Assembly: GCF_035994185.1 (NCBI RefSeq)
Contig: NZ_CP108538.1
Coordinates: 7,381,501 to 7,445,500, forward strand
Source of the DNA: Streptomyces sp. NBC_01217
GTDB taxonomy: Bacteria; Actinomycetota; Actinomycetes; Streptomycetales; Streptomycetaceae
Length of the DNA: 64,000 nt
Reading direction: 5' to 3'
Below the pieces are notes generated by a model. The model made no database searches. It saw only the letters and a list, made by a program, of their open reading frames with translations, and was not told the origin of the DNA. The translations under genes and the position numbers were made by a program. Below, in pieces: positions 63,890 through 64,000 of this stretch (positions are counted from its first letter, which is position 1; every line of letters starts with the position of its first letter).

Positions 63890-64000
63890 GTGTCGTACGA
63901 CATCGAGAAGCCGGACGAGCAGTGGCGTGCGGAGCTGACGCCCGCCGAGTACGCGGTCCTGCGCCAGGCCGGCACCGAACCCGCCTTCGTCGGTGAATTC
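63890..64000 (+). CDS. msrB: Peptide-methionine (R)-S-oxide reductase MsrB (partial)
   Basis: The first 37 codons are visible, beginning SYDIEKPDEQWRAELTPAEYAVLRQAGTEPAF (in parts), the typical MsrB N-terminus; the catalytic cysteines lie beyond the window. GTG 63890, with GGGAG 4 nt upstream and 9 nt after the murC stop, so probably cotranscribed with it. It repairs oxidised methionine. Confidence 0.85.
   Translation, partial: MSYDIEKPDEQWRAELTPAEYAVLRQAGTEPAFVGEF

Overview
This window is chromosomal DNA from a Streptomyces or a very close relative. It has very high GC with the matching codon bias, long spurious reading frames antisense to nearly every gene, many GTG starts and a few TTG starts. 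It also has Tat-dependent lipoproteins and a backbone gene order that I recall from the Streptomyces coelicolor core around SCO5998-SCO6060 (murA2-type gene, acnA, ngcEFG, rok7B7, xylFGH, dxs, teichoic-acid genes, fadB/fadA, rnd, hemE, hemY, hemQ, phoX, zapE, murC). Locus comparisons are from memory and no search was run.

Layout. (1) 1-3.6 kb: the start of an XRE-HTH protein, probably the HTH-MurA fusion, diverges from aconitase; two related palindromes and an iron-box-like element lie between them. (2) 3.7-10.4 kb: an accessory block with an ArsR regulator, an MFS exporter, a flavin hydroxylase and an operon of AfsA-type signal synthase, HAD phosphatase and cytochrome P450. This looks like a gamma-butyrolactone/butenolide signalling locus. 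The same 22-bp palindrome lies in front of the AfsA gene and between the ArsR and MFS genes. (3) 10.7-25.2 kb: a small kinase-like protein and a phosphatase, then carbohydrate acquisition: a secreted GH92 mannosidase, the NgcEFG transporter with a DasR-type site, the ROK regulator and the XylFGH transporter. (4) 25.4-31.9 kb: dxs, an amino-acid permease, a PIN/NYN-like protein, an LCP ligase and a propeller-like protein.

(5) 32.0-38.8 kb: a five-gene minus-strand operon for a wall teichoic acid of the poly(polyol phosphate) type. It encodes a TagF/TarL-like polymerase with membrane segments, a fused CDP-ribitol synthase (TarI+TarJ), an SGNH esterase, an unknown beta protein and a GT2 glycosyltransferase. 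(6) 39.3-51.8 kb: fatty-acid beta-oxidation (fadA, fadB), RNase D, an orphan response regulator, and three genes of the coproporphyrin-dependent haem pathway (hemE, cgoX, chdC).

(7) 52.0-56.1 kb holds the most intriguing locus. A multinuclear non-haem iron oxidase (MNIO, DUF692) has an extra C-terminal domain and is coupled to a membrane protein (TIGR04222 type) whose last 67 residues are almost only Gly, Ser and Cys. A second, tail-less TIGR04222 paralogue follows. Because known MNIO enzymes modify cysteines of ribosomal peptides, I propose a membrane-anchored, post-translationally modified Cys-rich surface polypeptide. (8) 56.2-64.0 kb: a PTH2-like protein, an AIM24 protein, a 62-aa zinc ribbon, PhoX phosphatase, OsmC, ZapE, a RibD-type reductase, an unknown protein, murC preceded by four 13-nt tandem repeats, and the start of msrB.
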